64,000 bases of DNA from Streptomyces blattellae (GCF_009709555.1 NZ_WJBG01000233.1:56983-120982); one strand, 5' to 3'; shown: positions 23,766 to 33,357, numbered from the stretch's first letter. The notes: generated by a model not told the origin, from the letters alone. A program made the numbers and translations.

Positions 23766-25244
23766 TGTGCTCTTGCCGCCCTTCGGTTTCGGCAGCGCGA
23801 GCTCGATCTCCTCCCGGAGTTCACTGATCCTCGGATAGCTGGAGTACTCGGCGGTGAGCCGGTACATCTGGCGGAGCCGGTCCCAGGTGCGATGGGAGGA
23901 GTTGGAGCCCATCGACATCAGGGCCAACCGCGCGTACCTGTCGGCCTGTTCGGGGTCGTCGGAGATGAAGCAGGCGGAGGCCATGGACAGATAGTCGAAG
24001 ATCTTCGACCGCTGTCGCCCGTCGACCCGCAGGGCCAGGGCCTTCTCCGCGTAGTGCTGGGCGTGCACGGCCGCGCCCGGCTCGTGCTCGGCCAGCGTGC
24101 GGTAGGCCAGGGCCTGCATGCCGTACAGGTCCTCCTCCTTGAACATCTGCATCCAGCTCGGTGGCGGCACGTCGCCCCGGTCGGAGACGAAGAGATCCTC
24201 CGCCTGTCCGAGGGTGCGGCGCATCGCCTGCCCCTTGCCCATCGACGCCTGTGCCCAGGCCTCGATGGTGTGGAGCATCGCCCGGGTGCGCGGCAGCACC
24301 TCTTCGCCGGAGCCGGACTGGGCGAGCTTCATGAGGTCGAGTGCGTCGTCGGGCCGGCCCAGGTGCACCATCTGGCGAGCCGCTCGGGAGAGCGCCTCCC
24401 CGGCACGGGGCCGGTCGCCGCCCTCACGGGCCGCATGGGCGGCGATGACGAAGTACTTCTGGGCCGTGGGCTCCAGGCCGACGTCGTGCGACATCCAGCC
24501 CGCGAGGACGGCGAGGTTGGCGGCGACGCCCCACAGGCGCCGCTGGAGGTGGTCGGGGTGACGGTAGGCGAGCATGCCGCCCACTTCGTTGAGCTGACCC
24601 ACGACGGCCTTGCGTTGCAGCCCGCCGCCGCGGGCCGCGTCCCAGGCTCGGAACACCTCGACCGAGCGCTCCAGTTCCTCGATCTCCTGGGACCCGATGG
24701 GGGCGGCCTCATAGCGGTCGAACCCAGCGGGGTCGGCGTGCAAGGGATTGTCGAGGTCGGGAGCGTCGGCCGAGAGGGTCGGATCGGTGTGCAGCCAGTC
24801 GTGCATGGCGCTGCTGAGTGCTGATCCCGCGGCGAGCGCGGCACCCGCGCCCACCAAGCCGCGTCGGTTGAGCATAAGGTCCATTCCCGTGAATTCGGTG
24901 AGGACCGCGGCGGTCCGTTCGGGCGCCCACGGCACACCGTCGGGATGTTCCACACTCCCGCCGCCCTGCCGTTTCCCCGTACGCCCGTGCCGGACCAGAC
25001 CGAGGTCCTCGATGGTCACGACACGGCCGAGACGCTCTGTGAACAGGGCCGCCAGCACCCGCGGCACGGGATCGCGCGGGATCTCTCCCATGTCGATCCA
25101 ACGCCGCACCCGGGAGGTGTCGGTCGACAGCTGGGGGTGGCCCATGGCCGCCGCCTGCCGGTTGACCAGCCTCGCGAGTTCGCCCTTGGACCAGCCGGCC
25201 ATGCCGAACAGGTCCGCCAGGCGGGTGTTGGGTTCTCCGCTCAC
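23757..25244 (-). CDS. nsdA: NsdA-like regulator of differentiation
   Basis: A 495-residue protein closely resembling NsdA, a negative regulator of sporulation and antibiotic production in Streptomyces. The N-terminus (LADLFGMAGWSKGELARLVN, WIDMGEIPRDPVPRVLAALF) is a helix-turn-helix-like domain. A hydrophobic Ala-rich segment (GLVGAGAALAAGSALSSAMH) and an extended TPR-like helical repeat domain follow (residues about 200-490). I start at GTG (VSGEPNTRL) because it has a G-rich ribosome site and matches homologues; the 36 upstream codons cover the promoter. The symbol rests on recalled similarity to the S. coelicolor protein; paralogues exist. Confidence 0.8.
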   Translation of the reverse strand: MSGEPNTRLADLFGMAGWSKGELARLVNRQAAAMGHPQLSTDTSRVRRWIDMGEIPRDPVPRVLAALFTERLGRVVTIEDLGLVRHGRTGKRQGGGSVEHPDGVPWAPERTAAVLTEFTGMDLMLNRRGLVGAGAALAAGSALSSAMHDWLHTDPTLSADAPDLDNPLHADPAGFDRYEAAPIGSQEIEELERSVEVFRAWDAARGGGLQRKAVVGQLNEVGGMLAYRHPDHLQRRLWGVAANLAVLAGWMSHDVGLEPTAQKYFVIAAHAAREGGDRPRAGEALSRAARQMVHLGRPDDALDLMKLAQSGSGEEVLPRTRAMLHTIEAWAQASMGKGQAMRRTLGQAEDLFVSDRGDVPPPSWMQMFKEEDLYGMQALAYRTLAEHEPGAAVHAQHYAEKALALRVDGRQRSKIFDYLSMASACFISDDPEQADRYARLALMSMGSNSSHRTWDRLRQMYRLTAEYSSYPRISELREEIELALPKPKGGKSTRA

Positions 25245-25487
25245 GTCAAGCCCCCAGGTTCTCGGCTGAGTTGACAGTAGCCCGGTGAGAGTTGCCGGGC
25301 GACTATTCGCCAGGGTTCGCCAGGGTGCGCCAGATGGTGTGCCACTGGGCATCGGGTGTCAGGTAGGAACGCGCCACCCCGACCCGGTCGCCAGTTGAAC
25401 ATCGGGCACATTCCCCAGGGTGCACCCGAGGGGCCGGGCCGGGTAGCGCATCGACGTCGCAGGCACACGAAGGGATCTGTTCCGCCC

Positions 25488-26627
25488 ATGTACGCAGCAT
25501 CATCTTCCGTGTCCGCCCCGCCCCGGTCGCTGCGTCCCCGCCCCGCGGGCAGCGGCCCCTACCTCGACCCCGCGCGTCCCGCGCCTCCCCGGCTCGGAGC
25601 GGGCCGGCCGCCGCGCGCCGCGGGCGTCGGCACCCAACCGCTCAGCGGGAGACTCGACTTGTCCGGCCCTCAGGGCACGCAGCTGCGTACGGCGGTCGCG
25701 TCGGTGCATCGCATCTGCCCGGAGTTCGCTCCGGTCCAGGTCCTGCGCCGCAGCGGGCGATCCGTCCTCCTGGTGGGGACGACAGGGCGCAGCACGGCCG
25801 TCGCGAAGTGTTTACTGGACCACTCCCCAGCATGGGCCGAGCGCATCCGGCACGAAATAGCTGCATACCGCTCGTTCGTCCGGCACCGCCCGCCCGTGCG
25901 GGTGCCCCGGCTGATCGCGGCGGACCCGGACAGCTGCACGCTCGTGATCGAGCGGATGCCGGGGCGGGTGGCGGCCTTCCAGCGGCACCCGGCCGAGGCC
26001 CCGCCGCGCGCGGACATCAGGGCGGCACTCGGCGCGATCTGCCGGCTCAACGCCTGGCGGCCGCCCGCGGGCACGTTCGACGCACCGCTGGACTACGCGG
26101 CGCGCATCTCCCGGTACCACGAGCTGGGTCTGCTCACCGACCGGGACATGGGTGACCTGCAGAAGCTGGTGCACGGCATCGCGCAAACGGCGGGACGGCA
26201 GGGCATGGGCCAGTTCTGCCACGGCGACGCGCTGCTGTCGAACATCCTCCTGTCACCGGCCGGTCCAGTGCTGGTGGACTGGGAGCACGCGGGCTGGTAC
26301 CTGCCCGGATACGACCTGGCGACGCTGTGGTCGGTCCTCGGGGACGCACCGGTGGCCCGGCGGCAGATCAGCCAGATCGCACAGTCGGCTGGACCGGCCT
26401 CGCGGGACGCCTTCCTGGTGAACCTGATGCTCGTCCTGACGCGTGAGATCCGTACCTACGAGACGGCCGTGCAGCGTTCGATGCACGACGCGACCCCGGC
26501 GGCACCGGGAGTGGCCCACCCGGGTGCTGCGCCGTCCGGCGAGGAACAGCGGCTGCTGCTCAGGCGGCTGCACGACGACTGCCAGCTGGCCCGACGGGCC
26601 GTACGCGCGGCGGTCGGTACTCGCTGA
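25488..26627 (+). CDS. aminoglycoside phosphotransferase-family kinase
   Basis: A 379-residue protein with an APH/choline-kinase fold. An unstructured Pro/Arg-rich N-terminus (about 60 residues) precedes the N-lobe (VLLVGTTGRSTAVAKCLL, with the ATP-binding Lys). The C-lobe holds the Brenner-type catalytic loop as FCHGDALLSNILLS (HGDxxxxN) and the metal-binding motif VLVDWEHAGWYLPGYDLATL. Substrates in this family range from antibiotics to metabolites, so resistance should not be assumed. It is divergent from the NsdA-like gene with a 243-bp gap carrying short CGCCAGGGT direct repeats near 25310-25335, possibly operator sites. A strong hairpin follows the stop. Confidence 0.82.
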   Translation: MYAASSSVSAPPRSLRPRPAGSGPYLDPARPAPPRLGAGRPPRAAGVGTQPLSGRLDLSGPQGTQLRTAVASVHRICPEFAPVQVLRRSGRSVLLVGTTGRSTAVAKCLLDHSPAWAERIRHEIAAYRSFVRHRPPVRVPRLIAADPDSCTLVIERMPGRVAAFQRHPAEAPPRADIRAALGAICRLNAWRPPAGTFDAPLDYAARISRYHELGLLTDRDMGDLQKLVHGIAQTAGRQGMGQFCHGDALLSNILLSPAGPVLVDWEHAGWYLPGYDLATLWSVLGDAPVARRQISQIAQSAGPASRDAFLVNLMLVLTREIRTYETAVQRSMHDATPAAPGVAHPGAAPSGEEQRLLLRRLHDDCQLARRAVRAAVGTR

Positions 26628-26639
26628 CGGGGACGGCGG

Positions 26640-26674
26640 TCCGCGGTACGCCCGGAACATCGGCGTACCGCGGA
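26640..26674 (+). terminator. terminator hairpin after the phosphotransferase gene
   Basis: TCCGCGGTACGCC and GGCGTACCGCGGA form a perfect 13-bp stem with a 9-nt loop, followed by TCTTC, 12 bp after the stop codon. Confidence 0.85.
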
Positions 26675-26869
26675 TCTTCGTATGTGCGGGATCGCTGCGC
26701 GACGGCGCGCACCCATGGACTCCGCCGCCACGAAACTCCGCACACCCTAGGATTACATGATAAATCACCCCTCTCTGGGCATGATTGACGGATCGTCGGC
26801 AGGCCGACAGCACAGACGCGCATTCGGCCCCGCACGGCTCATCGCACTCGTCCGTCCCAGGAGGCTGTT

Positions 26870-28810
26870 TTGCGAGGATCCGCCACCGCTCCCGACCGAG
26901 GCCGTCGCAGACCCGTCCAGGCGGTCACGGCCGCGGCCCTCATGCTGCCGCTCCTCGGCGCGGCACCGACCGAGACGTCCGCGGACGGGCTGCAGCGGGC
27001 CTTCGCCGCAGCTTCCGCCGAATACCACGTGCCGCAGAGCGTGCTCCTCGGCGTGTCCTATCTCCAGTCGCGCTGGGACGCGCACGGCGGTGCGCCGAGC
27101 GTGGCCGGCGGCTACGGCCCGATGCACCTCACCGACGCCCGCACCGCGCTGGCGAATGCCCCGCACCACAGCGAGGGCACCGAGGACGCCCGCGGCGACA
27201 GCGCCCGCGCTCCCCTGCCGCCCAGGACCGTACCGGCGAGCACCGAACTCCCGGCCCGTCTCACGACGTTGACGAAGGCAGCCGAGCTGACCGGTCTTCC
27301 GGCCGAGGACCTGCGTACGGACCCAGCGGCCAATGTGGCGGGCGGCGCCGCGCTGCTGGCCGCCGCCCAGAAGGACCTGGGCGAGCCGCTCAGCGACGAT
27401 CCGGCCGACTGGTACGGCGCGGTGGCCCGCTTCTCGGCCGCCGACGACAGCGCGACGGCGGCGGCGTACGCGAACGACGTGTACGCAGTGCTCCGCACCG
27501 GCGAGCAGCGCATCACGGACGCCGGGCAGCAGGTCACCCTGGCGGCCCGGCCGGGCCTGGCTCCCGAGACCGGGCAACTGGCCCAGGCCGGGCTGCGTGA
27601 TGCCTCGGCCGCACAGACCGAGTGCCCCACGACGGTGGCCTGCGAGTGGATCCCGGCACCGTACGAGCAGTTCGGCGAGGGTGACTACGGCAACCACGAC
27701 CTCGGCGACCGGCCCGCGTCCCAAAGCATCGACTACATCATCATCCACGACACGGAGGGCGCCTGGGACGGCGTCCTCAACCTGGTGCAGGACCCGGCCT
27801 ATGTGTCGTGGAACTACAGCCTGCGCTCCACCGACGGCCACATCGCCCAGCACCTCAAGGCCAAGGACGTCGGCTGGCACTCCGGGAACTGGTACGTCAA
27901 CTCCAAGTCGATCGGCCTGGAGCACGAGGGCTTCCTGGCGGCCCCGGACGCCTGGTACACGGAGGCGATGTACCGGGCGTCGGCCCGCCTGGTGAAACAT
28001 CTCGCCGCCAGGTACGACATCCCGCTGGACCGGCAGCACATCCTCGGCCACGACAACGTGCCAGGCCCGACCACATCGACGATCCCCGGCATGCACACCG
28101 ACCCCGGCCCCTACTGGGACTGGCAGCACTACTTCACCCTGATCGGCCGCCCGTTCGGCACGCGGGCCGGCGCGGGCCTGGTGACGATCCTGCCCGACTA
28201 CCCCACCCACCGGCCCGTCTTCACGGGCTGCACGGCGCAGGGCGAGCCCTGTCCGGCCCACGGCTCCAGCGAGGTCCGGCTGCACTCGCAGCCGGACGAC
28301 AACTCCGCGCTGATCAAGGACATCGGCCTGCGTCCCTCGGGGGACTCCTCGACGATCGGCGTCAACGACATCGGCTCACGGGTCTCCACCGGCCAGCAGT
28401 ACGCGGTCGCGGGCAGACAGGGCCCCTGGACGGCGATCTGGTACCTGGGCCAGAAGGCCTGGTTCAAGAACCCGAAGAACCAGCCGACGGCGGTGGACGC
28501 CTCCGGTGTCGTCGTCACCCCCAGGAAAGGGCTGGCGCAGATTCCCGTGTACGGGCGCGCGTACCCGGAGGCGGCGGCGTATCCGGCGGACGTGCCCGCG
28601 CAGGCGGTGTCTCCGCTGCCGTACAGACTGCCCGCGGGGCAGAAGTACGTGGTGGGTGACAAGGTGCCGGGCGAGTACTACTCCGCGCTCACCTTCACGA
28701 CGGACTCGCACAGGGTGGTCGTCGGGAAGGATCTCTACTACGAGATCCAGTTCGGCCACCGGGTGGCGTACGTGCGGGCGGCCGACGTGCGCGAAGAGCC
28801 GTCCCGGTAG
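26870..28810 (+). CDS. secreted N-acetylmuramoyl-L-alanine amidase
   Basis: A 646-residue exported cell-wall hydrolase. After a basic, Ala-rich signal region comes a Slt-like helical domain (about 40-200; VPQSVLLGVSYLQSRWDAHG, YGPMHLTD). A type-2 amidase (PGRP fold) follows at about 265-430, with zinc ligands in IDYIIIHDTEGAWDG and HILGHDNVPG, plus SIGLEHEGFL and GMHTDPGPYWDW. The remaining 200 residues contain SH3-like repeats. It cleaves the MurNAc-L-Ala bond of peptidoglycan. The TTG start follows AGGAGG at good distance. It is monocistronic or weakly linked to the previous gene. Confidence 0.9.
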   Translation: MRGSATAPDRGRRRPVQAVTAAALMLPLLGAAPTETSADGLQRAFAAASAEYHVPQSVLLGVSYLQSRWDAHGGAPSVAGGYGPMHLTDARTALANAPHHSEGTEDARGDSARAPLPPRTVPASTELPARLTTLTKAAELTGLPAEDLRTDPAANVAGGAALLAAAQKDLGEPLSDDPADWYGAVARFSAADDSATAAAYANDVYAVLRTGEQRITDAGQQVTLAARPGLAPETGQLAQAGLRDASAAQTECPTTVACEWIPAPYEQFGEGDYGNHDLGDRPASQSIDYIIIHDTEGAWDGVLNLVQDPAYVSWNYSLRSTDGHIAQHLKAKDVGWHSGNWYVNSKSIGLEHEGFLAAPDAWYTEAMYRASARLVKHLAARYDIPLDRQHILGHDNVPGPTTSTIPGMHTDPGPYWDWQHYFTLIGRPFGTRAGAGLVTILPDYPTHRPVFTGCTAQGEPCPAHGSSEVRLHSQPDDNSALIKDIGLRPSGDSSTIGVNDIGSRVSTGQQYAVAGRQGPWTAIWYLGQKAWFKNPKNQPTAVDASGVVVTPRKGLAQIPVYGRAYPEAAAYPADVPAQAVSPLPYRLPAGQKYVVGDKVPGEYYSALTFTTDSHRVVVGKDLYYEIQFGHRVAYVRAADVREEPSR

Positions 28811-28814
28811 ATCG

Positions 28815-29312
28815 TCAGCCCTGCTGGAACAGCTCCGCGGGCAGCGGTTTCAGCAGGGCGTACAGGTCGTCGGTGATGGGGCGGTCCCAGGCGGCGATGG
28901 TGACCAGGACCTTGTCGCTGCGGTCGAACTGCACGCAGGAGATCCGGCTCTCGGAGAGCTTGAGGCGGCGCACGATCAGCAGGTTGTCGCCCTGCATGAC
29001 GGGCACGTCCTCGGCGCCGACGACGGTGACGTCCTCCTCGTTCTCCAGCGCGAGCAGCAGCTGGGCCACCTCGAAGGGGATCTCGTCCTCGACGACCTCA
29101 CGGGCCGGGGAGCCCTCCGGCAGATTGCCGATGATCATCGCCGGGCCGCGACCGCCGAACAGGTCGTAGCGCAGGAAGACGCCCTGGCAGGTGCCGTCGG
29201 GTGCGGGCAGCAGACCGGCGCCCAGATTGCCGGGCCAGTCGCCCGGGTCCATGGCCAGTACGTCGAAGTCGGGCCCGGCGGGGGTGGCGCTGCGGCGGCG
29301 GAGGAACGACAT
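28815..29312 (-). CDS. conserved actinobacterial hypothetical protein
   Basis: A 165-residue soluble protein (MSFLRRRSATPAGPDFDVLAMDPGDWPG...). Two conserved stretches, MDPGDWPGNLGAGLLPAPDG and FDRSDKVLVTIAAWDRPITD, point to a single alpha/beta domain, and there are no signal peptide or membrane helices. It is common in Streptomyces, but no function is known to me. It is convergent with the amidase gene (4 bp between the stops). Confidence 0.75.
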   Translation of the reverse strand: MSFLRRRSATPAGPDFDVLAMDPGDWPGNLGAGLLPAPDGTCQGVFLRYDLFGGRGPAMIIGNLPEGSPAREVVEDEIPFEVAQLLLALENEEDVTVVGAEDVPVMQGDNLLIVRRLKLSESRISCVQFDRSDKVLVTIAAWDRPITDDLYALLKPLPAELFQQG

Positions 29313-29610
29313 GCGGCCAATGGTACGTGGCCGGGGCGGGTCGGTGGGTGGTGGGCCGAGGGCGGTTGCGGGGTACGGCAACGTGGGGGCTGGTCGTGCC
29401 CACGGGGCGGAGCCGCATGTCGATACAGCCCCGCGCCCCTCAGGCCGGTCACGGCCGGGGCGGTCGGCGTATGTGAAGGCGGGGGTGGCCGGAAGGGCAC
29501 CTCGACGCCGCGGGTTCGCCGCGCAGGACGGCGTCCCAGGCGTGCGGGCGATGATGTCGCGGGTCCGGAAAACGGGCGGAACGCTCAGGGCCGGTCCCGC
29601 CCGTCCCGGC

Positions 29611-29853
29611 TCAGGTGAGGTCGAACTCGCCTTCCCGTGCGCCGGACACGAACGCACCCCACTCCGCCGGCGTGAAGATCAAGGAAGGACTCTCCGGGCG
29701 GCCGCTGTTGCGCATCGCGATGAAACCCTCGACAAAGGCGATCTGTACGTCCCCCAGCCCGCGGCTGCTGGAGTGCCACTCGGCGTTGCTGAGGTCCAGC
29801 TCCGGCTTGTCCCAGCCCGTGAGCGGGTGGTCCTGGATGGTGCTCTCGGCCAC
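29611..29853 (-). CDS. DUF397 protein
   Basis: An 80-residue DUF397 protein. The family core is NAEWHSSSRGLGDVQIAFVEGFIAMRNSGRPESPSLIFTPAEWGAFV (WxxSS at the start, then F/L-x-PxEWxxF). DUF397 proteins usually sit next to an XRE regulator (WhiJ/BldB-like pairs) and act as its partner in developmental switches. Here no such regulator is adjacent, so it is an orphan. The GTG start has GGGAGGAG upstream. It follows the thiolase operon after 83 bp on the same strand. Confidence 0.8.
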   Translation of the reverse strand: MAESTIQDHPLTGWDKPELDLSNAEWHSSSRGLGDVQIAFVEGFIAMRNSGRPESPSLIFTPAEWGAFVSGAREGEFDLT

Positions 29854-29936
29854 GTCCGTGCTCCTCCCGATTCGTCGTCCGCGGGCCAGCCTAGCGATCG
29901 GTTCCGAGTGCCAACAGGCCACGTGAGGGGGACCTT

Positions 29937-31103
29937 TCAGGAGTCGGGGGGCCGGGACCCCACAAGCCACATGGAGAAGAACTGGGATCCGCCGCCGTAG
30001 GCGTGCCCGAGTACCCTGCGGGCCCCGTCCACCTGGTGCTCGCCGGCCAGTCCACGCACCTGAAGGGCCGCCTCCGCGAAGCGGATCATGCCGGAGGCGC
30101 CGATGGGGTTGGTCGACAGGACGCCGCCCGACATGTTGACCGGAAGATCCCCGTCCAGCTCGGTCACCCCGGACTCGGTGAGCTTCCAGCCCTCGCCCTC
30201 GGCGGCGAAACCGAGGTTCTCCAGCCACATGGGCTCGTACCAGGAGAAGGGCACGTACATCTCGACGGCGTCGATGTCCCGGCGCGGGTCGGCGATGCCG
30301 GCCTGCCGGTAGACATCGGCCGCGCAGTCCTTGCCGGCCTGCGGCGACACCGCGTCCTTGCCCGCGAACAGGGTCGGTTCGCTGCGCATCGCGCCGCCGT
30401 GCATCCAGGCCGGCGGCCGGGGCGCGCGGGCCGCCCCCGCACGGTCGGTGAGGATCATCGCGCAGGCGCCGTCCGAGGACGGGCAGGTCTCCGAGTACCG
30501 GATCGGGTCCCACAGCATGGGCGAGGCCTGGACCTTCTCCAGGGTGATGTCGTGCTCGTGCAGATGCGCGTACGGGTTCTTCAGCGCATTGCGCCGGTCC
30601 TTGTACGCCACGAGTGAGCCGACGGTGTCGGGGGCACCGCTGCGCCGCATGTACGCGCGCACGTGCGGCGCGAAGAACCCGCCCGCGCCCGCCAGCAGCG
30701 GCTGCTGGAAGGGGATGGGCAGCGACAGGCCCCACATGGCGTTCGACTCGGACTGCTTCTCGAAGGCCAGGGTCAGGACCGTGCCGTGCACGCGCGCGGC
30801 GACGAGACCGGCCGCGACCAGCGCCGTGGAGCCGCCGACCGACCCCGCTGTGTGCACCCGCAGCATGGGCTTGCCCACGGCGCCGAGCGCGTCGGCGAGG
30901 TACAGCTCCGGCATCATGACGCCCTCGAAGAAGTCGGGCGCCTTGCCGATCACGACGGCATCCACATCGGCCCACGTCAACTCGGCGTCGTCGAGCGCTC
31001 TCCGCGCCGCCTCCCGCACGAGGCCCGCGATCGACACGTCCCGGCGTGCCGCCACGTGCCTGGTCTGGCCGATGCCTACGACGGCCACGGGCTCCTTGGT
31101 CAT
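29937..31103 (-). CDS. thiolase-fold protein (lipid-transfer/aldolase type)
   Basis: A 388-residue thiolase-superfamily protein. It starts VAVVGIGQTRHVAARRDVSIA and has the C-terminal NPIGASGMIRFAEAAL. The nucleophilic Cys of real thiolases is missing (HTAGSVGGSTALVAAG), and the C-terminal Cys-His region reads GHAYGGGSQFF with no Cys, so it cannot perform normal thiolysis. The closest described class is the SCP2/Ltp group, some of which are retro-aldolases that work in complex with a DUF35 protein, as in steroid side-chain degradation. It is the last gene of a four-gene operon and overlaps the preceding one by 4 bp. Confidence 0.82.
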   Translation of the reverse strand: MTKEPVAVVGIGQTRHVAARRDVSIAGLVREAARRALDDAELTWADVDAVVIGKAPDFFEGVMMPELYLADALGAVGKPMLRVHTAGSVGGSTALVAAGLVAARVHGTVLTLAFEKQSESNAMWGLSLPIPFQQPLLAGAGGFFAPHVRAYMRRSGAPDTVGSLVAYKDRRNALKNPYAHLHEHDITLEKVQASPMLWDPIRYSETCPSSDGACAMILTDRAGAARAPRPPAWMHGGAMRSEPTLFAGKDAVSPQAGKDCAADVYRQAGIADPRRDIDAVEMYVPFSWYEPMWLENLGFAAEGEGWKLTESGVTELDGDLPVNMSGGVLSTNPIGASGMIRFAEAALQVRGLAGEHQVDGARRVLGHAYGGGSQFFSMWLVGSRPPDS

Positions 31104-32173
31104 CGGGGATCCCCTTCGAGTACGGCGACCAGGTTCTGTTGCAGACAGGGGCCGGAGGTGGCGTGCGCGAGGGCCCGGTCGGACTCCCCGCGATGGATGC
31201 GGGCCGCGGCCTCACCGATGCGGATCAAGCCGGCGGCCATGATCGGGTTGGCGGCCAGGGCGCCGCCGGACGGGTTCACGCGGACGCTGTCGTCGAGGCG
31301 GAGCGCCTTGCGCAGGACGACCTCCTGTGAGGTGAACGGCGCGTGCAGCTCGGCGGTGTCGACGAGCCGTTCGAAGGCGCCCGCCTTCTCGGCGGCCAGG
31401 CGCGTGGACGGGGAGTCGGTCAGATCGCGGACGCCGAGGGCGTGCGCCTCGATGCGGTGGTCGATGCCGCGGATCCAGGCGGGCCGTTCACACAGCTCCC
31501 GGGCCCGGTCGCCGGCCGCGAGGATCACGGCGGCGGCGCCGTCGCCGATGGGCGGGCAGTCGCCGGTGCGCAACGGTCGTACGAGATAGTCCCCGTGGGG
31601 TACCGAACCCCTCAGCTGCGCATGGGAGTTGCCGACGGCGTCCCGTCGGCTGCGGGCAGCGACTCCGGCCAGCGCGGGCTCGTCGGTGTGGCCCGCGTCG
31701 ATGAGCGCCTGTGCCTGGAGCGCCGCCAGGGCTATGGAGTCGGGCCACAGGGGCGCGACGTAGTACGGGTCGAGTTGCCGGGTCAGGACATCGCGGACGG
31801 AGCCGGGCGAGGACTTGCCGTACGCGTAGACGAGCGCGGTGTCCGCGTCCCCGGTGAGGAGTTTCGTCCACGCCTCGTACAGCGCCCACGCCCCGTCCAT
31901 CTCGACGTGCGACTCCGGGATCGGGGGCCAGGCGCCGACGCCGTCGAGGGCGAGGGTGAAGGAGAAAGCGCGGCCGGCGAGGTAGTCGCTGGAGCCGGAG
32001 CAGGTGAAGCCGATGTCGGCGGTCTTCAGGCCGGTCTGTGCCAGGACGTCGTGCAGGACCGGCATGAGCATCTCCACCTCGGAGTGCTCGTCGCTGGTGC
32101 GGCGGTGGTCGGTTTGCGCGAAGGCGACCAGTGCTATGTCACGCATTACAGGAACCAGTGGTATGTCACACAT
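31100..32173 (-). CDS. thiolase-fold protein, second subunit
   Basis: A 357-residue thiolase-superfamily protein (MRDIALVAFAQTDHRRTSDEHSE...). It lacks the N-terminal nucleophilic Cys (HVEMDGAWALYEAWT) but keeps the C-terminal His-Cys motif HATSGPCLQQN. Together with the next gene product it probably forms a heterodimeric, non-thiolytic thiolase-fold complex. I use the ATG inside the TGATG junction with the DUF35 gene, which has GGGAG 8 bp upstream; an ATG nine codons later (MRDIAL) is the alternative. Its coupling to DUF35 strengthens the aldolase/SCP2 reading. Confidence 0.8.
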   Translation of the reverse strand: MCDIPLVPVMRDIALVAFAQTDHRRTSDEHSEVEMLMPVLHDVLAQTGLKTADIGFTCSGSSDYLAGRAFSFTLALDGVGAWPPIPESHVEMDGAWALYEAWTKLLTGDADTALVYAYGKSSPGSVRDVLTRQLDPYYVAPLWPDSIALAALQAQALIDAGHTDEPALAGVAARSRRDAVGNSHAQLRGSVPHGDYLVRPLRTGDCPPIGDGAAAVILAAGDRARELCERPAWIRGIDHRIEAHALGVRDLTDSPSTRLAAEKAGAFERLVDTAELHAPFTSQEVVLRKALRLDDSVRVNPSGGALAANPIMAAGLIRIGEAAARIHRGESDRALAHATSGPCLQQNLVAVLEGDPR

Positions 32174-33144
32174 CACAGAAGCTCCCTGTAGGTGTCGTAG
32201 TCCGCGTCGGCTTCGCCGGTCGGCCGGTAGTGATCAGGGAAGCGGGCCCCTTCGGTCCACACCGGTTCCACCCGCAGGCCCATGCGGACCTGGTCGTAGG
32301 GGATGCCGCCGATCCGGCCGTGCAGCGCGAGGTCGGCGCCGTCGAGGGCGATGTGGGCGTAGACGTAGGGCACGTCGATGTCGAGATTCGCCGTATGAGC
32401 AGCCTTGATGTTGACGATGCAGAACGTGGTCACTGTGCCGCGCGGACCCACCTCGACCTGTTCCAATGTGGCCACACCACATGTGGGGCACGCACCCCTC
32501 GGCGGGACGTACACCTTGCGGCAGGTCGGGCAGCGCTCGCCGACATTGCGGTGTTCGGACAGGGCGCTGATGTAGGCGGACTGGGCGCGGCCGGGTGAGT
32601 AGGTGTAATCGAGGCGGGCGGGGGCGACGATGCCGGTGACCGGGTCCTCGAAGTTCTCGAAGTTCGAGAACTCTCCGCTGTGGCCGGCCGGTTCGGCCGG
32701 GTCGTCACCGTCGTACGGCTCGAAGCAGGCGATGTCCGTGATGGCGCCGGTACGTTCCTCCGCCCAGCGGACGCGGACGCGCATGCCCGTGTGCACGGCG
32801 TCGGGGCCGGGAGCGTCGACGGCGTGCAGCAGGGCCGTGTCGGCGCCGTCGAGGCGGATCAGGGCCCAGGCGAAGGGGGCGCCGAGGGGCTGGCCGCGGC
32901 GGGGGGCGTGGTTCCAGGCCCAGGTGGTGACCGTGCCGGTGGCGGCCACCTGCACGAGGTCGCGTATCTCCTCGGCGGTGACGGGGTCGTACTCGACGGG
33001 CGGGACGAGGGTACGGCCGTCGCGGGTCCGCACGCCGAGGACGACGCGCTCGCGCAGCCCGGTGAGGAAGGCGCTCTGGACGGGACCGAGGGAGCGGGTG
33101 AAGGGGAATTCGACGGTCAGCGGGGCCTTGAGGACTTCGGGCAT
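32173..33144 (-). CDS. double OB-fold/zinc-ribbon DUF35 protein
   Basis: A 323-residue protein with two DUF35 units. The first (about 1-160) has the OB part (VTTWAWNHAPRRGQPLGAPF) and no cysteine ribbon. The second (about 200-320) starts with the zinc ribbon ERCPTCRKVYVPPRGACPTC and continues with an OB fold (VTTFCIVNIKAAHTANLDID). DUF35 proteins bind acyl-CoA and pair with thiolase-fold partners. A tandem DUF35 matches the two thiolase-fold proteins encoded immediately downstream, one per partner perhaps. The ATG has AGGAGG 11 bp upstream. It is translationally coupled to the next gene (TGATG). Confidence 0.88.
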   Translation of the reverse strand: MPEVLKAPLTVEFPFTRSLGPVQSAFLTGLRERVVLGVRTRDGRTLVPPVEYDPVTAEEIRDLVQVAATGTVTTWAWNHAPRRGQPLGAPFAWALIRLDGADTALLHAVDAPGPDAVHTGMRVRVRWAEERTGAITDIACFEPYDGDDPAEPAGHSGEFSNFENFEDPVTGIVAPARLDYTYSPGRAQSAYISALSEHRNVGERCPTCRKVYVPPRGACPTCGVATLEQVEVGPRGTVTTFCIVNIKAAHTANLDIDVPYVYAHIALDGADLALHGRIGGIPYDQVRMGLRVEPVWTEGARFPDHYRPTGEADADYDTYRELL

Positions 33145-33357
33145 CGAAGGCGTGCCTCCTTGGGAGGTCGGGGTGCATGGGCGGGCGGCAACCGGCCGGG
33201 ATCGGTACGACGCACTCCCCAAGGGGCGCGGCGCAGTGACACATGCGGCTCCGCCGCGATGGAGGTCCCCCCGGGTTCGAGCGAAGTCGAGAATTTGGGG
33301 GAGCGACCAGCCACCGGACGGCCCGCAGCTTCTGAACCGGCCTGGCCGGCGCAGCGC

